A stretch of DNA of 64,000 nucleotides from Antedon bifida (taxonomy: Eukaryota; Echinodermata; Crinoidea; Comatulida; Antedonidae). Below are positions 60,401-64,000 of the stretch, piece by piece. The notes under the pieces were generated by a model. That model ran no database searches. It was not told the origin of the DNA and saw nothing but the letters and a program-made list of their open reading frames with translations. The DNA is taken from assembly GCA_963402885.1 (NCBI GenBank), contig OY727102.1, positions 4,030,001 to 4,094,000 of the forward strand, read 5' to 3'. The translations under genes and the position numbers were made by a program. Each line of letters begins with the position of its first letter. Position 1 is the stretch's first letter.

Positions 60401-63400
60401 CGTCATATTTTAATCTATTTGGCAAATTTCCACAGAAAAAAAACCAGAATTAAATAGATTTGGTAAAAGATTGGTGAAAATGCATCTAGATTGAATCTGC
60501 CATATTGTCACGTAATATGATAGAATAAATAATAGAGTACAGTAAAACCTTGACAAGAATAAAGCCATGGGCTTCTGTTTTTAGGACTCTTCTTTAAGAC
60601 TCTTTCTTTTCGAGATGGGCTTCTTTTTTATTATTATTTTTGCAAACTGAAGAGGGGGCTTATTTTCAAAATGAATGCTGTAAATTGTGTGAATTGCTAC
60701 AATAATACGATTTTTGAGACATTTGACAGATTTGATTTTCTCACCTTTAGGACCTAATAACATCCTCTACAAGTGCTTGATAGTGTGTCAAAACTTATAT
60801 TTCCACTCTTCACTGGAAAGTGTCCCCAATAGCGTTGTCCCCTGAATAGGAATGTCCTTTGTATTAGATTAACGTTGTAACATTGACCTGCATGAAATAT
60901 GATTTGTTTGTTTAGTATTGTGTACTAATGAATGATTGGTGAATGGAATTATGTATTTTTGGCGGATTTAGCTTTCCATAAAATACACATCGTACATTTT
61001 AATTTGGAACATAAGTTTATTGCGCTATTCAACAGACATGTACAAAATATCACAAAAAAATGTATTGACAAATTTGTTTTTGTTAAGCACATAAATGCTC
61101 ACACCTGAAATAACATAATTATTAGCCAATCTAAAAATAAATCTTATTTTTGTAATGCTTGAAGCATTTAATAGAGAAAAGATGTAACTACTGTACTTGG
61201 TATACATTTTTTTTTCATAATTCATAATAAAACAAATATTTAACACATTATTGATTAAACAGCAGCAATATCGGAAAACTTGTTTAAAAAAAAAAAAACT
61301 GCATATAAAAAAATGGTGGTACAGTATTTTAAACAAAACAATTCATAGAAAAACTCATGCGTGAACATTTTTTTAAATAATTACGGTATAACTTATAAGA
61401 AAACATTTAATTTTATCCATGCAAATTGGTGTAAATTGAAATGCTGTTTGGGACGACGGTGATTAGGTTGAAATTTGGATCATACAACACTGTGATAGGT
61501 TTAATGAGGGCAGGGTGGATTAAAGGTTCTATAACAATGATGCTATCTACACTTCTTCAAAGGGAATGAATTAGTCTCACTTACGGATTACATACATTTC
61601 AAATAAGGGGTTGGGGGAGAGGGGGTCCATGATATAAAAAACGGGAAAATGTAGAAACAATGATATTAATAAAAATGTGTACTATTAAGAACTTCTAGCA
61701 TTCAGAATTTAAGTAATTGCTTGAGTGAAACTTAATTATAATATTATAGGGGGAGGGTGCGGAGGATGTAAATAAAGATACTCTTATATACCAGGGGGGG
61801 GGGGGGGAGTCCTCCTCACAGCCACTAATAAAGAAAAAGAACCCCTGGCCTCTCAATGCATCTTTGTTGCATGACATTTGAGTTGGTGGAAAGAAGTTTT
61901 AATTACCAGTTGGTATATCTGATGTCATTATACTACACTACCCACCCACCCCACCCACACACATACATTAATGCACAAAACTACTATTTCACATTCAGTA
62001 TCAATCAATGCAAACTATAAATAAACATTGTACATGGTTTACAAATACAAATTTATCAACATTATTTTTGAATGCAATTTACATTAATAATCATAGATTC
62101 AATAATGATTAAAATATACTGCCGTGTAAGAAGATAAAAATAATGCATACATTTTCTATATTAATTTTAAGTTGATAAAAAAATGAATAAAACACCAATT
62201 TTTTAACAAACTTGTGTGTATAACATAACTTTAATTTGGCTGCCAGACATTTATTAAAATATCTGTAAAAACATTTTTAACTTCTGCTGAAAATGTGTTA
62301 TAGTCTCTCTTTAAATGTTAGTGGCCACAAACTTTTTAAAAAAAACACCACACAAATAAAACAATTTTTTTTTTTAAAGAAAATTATAGAAAGTTTTTCT
62401 GGTTAAAATAACTAATAAACAATCTGTGTTTTCTAAAAATTGAAAATAAAATAAAATTAATAATAAACATTGATTCGTTTATCAAACTTAAATAAAATAT
62501 TATTATTCAACATTTGCATGTGAATATGGAGATTTTAAATGTACATAAACCTAAAGATTATTTGTTTGTTGTTACCATGCATACTTTACATAATGAAATC
62601 CGATATTGTTGATTTATAAGCAATTTTGCACAATCTCTTGGCAAGGTTCCTACTGGACAATAAATCATTACAGGCAGATACATGTTATGTTGTCTCTAAT
62701 TCCAACTGGAACATTTTCCCATGACAAAATTTAAATAAACAATACTTAATAATATAGCATTTTCATTATACACATAGAATACTACTCTATTCAGATGTGC
62801 ATCACACTTAGTGGCGTAATGGGTATGAGTGGCTAAGCCTTTTCCCCCTGCGTTACGCCACTGATCTCACTGTGATCTAGTGTTGTTTAGTAGTAGTAAT
62901 CTAAATTCACTCACAAACAACATTCCTTGAAATAATGCTGGGCTACATCATTTGGAATATTAAATTTTGTCAATTTTCTTTACCGCATATCAATTTTGTG
63001 TATGGCTTGAAATAAATGATTAAGTATTAAAACTATGCTCATCTAAATTAACTCCCATTTGACTGCAACTCTCAATTCCGATTCAATAGGGGTGGGGGAC
63101 GTGCCAATTAATACCGATAATGCTTTGTGATTTGTTAAGATTGTAGCACCCATTAGCAATATTGATTATTATTATTATCATCATCATCATCATCGGTAAG
63201 TTTCACGCACAACTATGCACTGTGTGTGAATACTGTGTTGAATTGAATCACACTGCAATGGACGTCTCAATAAAGTATAAAAAGATATAAAAATTTACAT
63301 TAAACAAAAATATGTCAACACCCATCATATCACAACCCCACCCCCTTGGACTCCTTTAATCCGGATACTTTTATACATAAATATGAAATACATTTTCTTA

Positions 63401-64000
63401 CAATAAATTTATATAAATAGATTTCATATTGGAAGTAATAATATTGTACATAAAATAACAAAATACAAATAGAAAAAAAATGTATATTAAAATTCCTCTT
63501 CTTAATTAAAAATTAGACATTGTTATACTTGCTAGGTATACATTTATAAGCAAGATCTCAAATATACATAATACATCACTTATTGGTAGGGTTGAAAGGT
63601 ACTGTACATCTGTATGTGCCAATCATCGTCTCTTAAGATATATTGTTCCCCAAAAACATGAATAATTTTATTAAATAAAATTAAATGTTGAATAGGCCTT
63701 TTTGTAAAGTTATTCACTTTCTTTAAAAAAAATTAAGAAAAATAATTATTTTGCTTATAAATTTAACATTTAACCAGAAACATATTGTCTACCAAACAAT
63801 GGGTTGGCTATATTTTAAGGTAATTTATTTAAGTTTGGTAAAAGAGAATAAGTATTAAATAACATTAAATTGGCCTTTTCAAAAAGTGTTTCAAGGGGAC
63901 AATATAACTATTTTGTCCATTACCACATATCAATTTTAAGTACGGTGTAAACCAAAATATTAAGCATTAAAATTATGCTCATCTAAACAATTTTACATTA
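57451..64000. other. Gene-free stretch
   Basis: About 6.5 kb of AT-rich DNA with no supportable coding exon on either strand. It holds a small hAT-like element (62809-62863), a diverged direct repeat (62980-63050 and 63920-63990, sharing ATCAATTTT and TATGCTCATCTAAA), a 16-base G run (about 61793-61808) and an ATT/ATC trinucleotide run (about 63165-63195). It could be 3' UTR or intron of a gene beyond the window. Confidence 0.45.
62809..62863. mobile_element. Tiny hAT-like MITE (55 bp)
   Basis: Ends TAGTGGCGTAA and, reverse-complemented, CAGTGGCGTAACG are the CAGTGGCGTA type common in hAT elements. Flanking ATCACACT (62801-62808) and ATCTCACT (62864-62871) match at 7 of 8 positions, as expected for an 8-bp hAT target duplication. 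Confidence 0.65.

Noticed and set aside
61025-61336. 103-codon minus-strand open frame rich in Phe, Ile and Cys
   Set aside because: Composition is what AT-rich noncoding DNA gives; no splice or family support.

Overview
The window is animal nuclear DNA: AT-rich, with split genes whose exons join at GT-AG introns, and full of degraded LINEs, SINEs and inverted-repeat elements. The gene complement is metazoan: INTS3, MRPS16, a UPF0729/C18orf32 homologue and an animal FAS-like polyketide synthase (PKS). Together with Rex1/Babar-like LINEs and a strongly over-represented TAGGCCTA palindrome, this suggests an invertebrate deuterostome, most likely an echinoderm. I cannot settle the class from sequence alone.

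Layout. Positions 1-1.7 kb hold MITE-like elements. A four-exon gene of unknown function on the minus strand (4929-1713) encodes a 250-residue protein with one C-terminal membrane segment. From 17718 to 8636, also on the minus strand, lies a five-exon PKS of 2,439 codons ordered KS-AT-DH-(ER-like remnant)-KR-ACP-thioesterase. It is intact except for one in-frame TAA near the end of the ketosynthase. From 19 to 28 kb the DNA is repeats: Rex1/Babar-type LINE remnants, a ~0.6 kb tandem duplication, and a 3,363 bp TA-flanked element with ~160 bp terminal inverted repeats inserted in the second duplicate. A secreted C-type-lectin-like gene follows (28217-30496, plus). Next come a C18orf32-like gene (33854-33192, minus) and MRPS16 (34636-35880, plus), head to head about 0.8 kb apart. 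From 56970 to 38449 (minus) is the complete coding region of INTS3 in 31 exons. One of its introns is almost entirely a 26-bp minisatellite of about 99 units. From 57 to 64 kb I see no gene.

INTS3 (nuclear RNA 3' processing and DNA repair), MRPS16 (mitochondrial translation) and C18orf32 are housekeeping genes. The PKS, the lectin-like protein and the unknown membrane protein are the accessory genes. Nothing in the sequence shows that they form a pathway together; the PKS has no adjacent tailoring enzymes. All splice models were built by eye from reading-frame continuity, splice-site consensus and family similarity.
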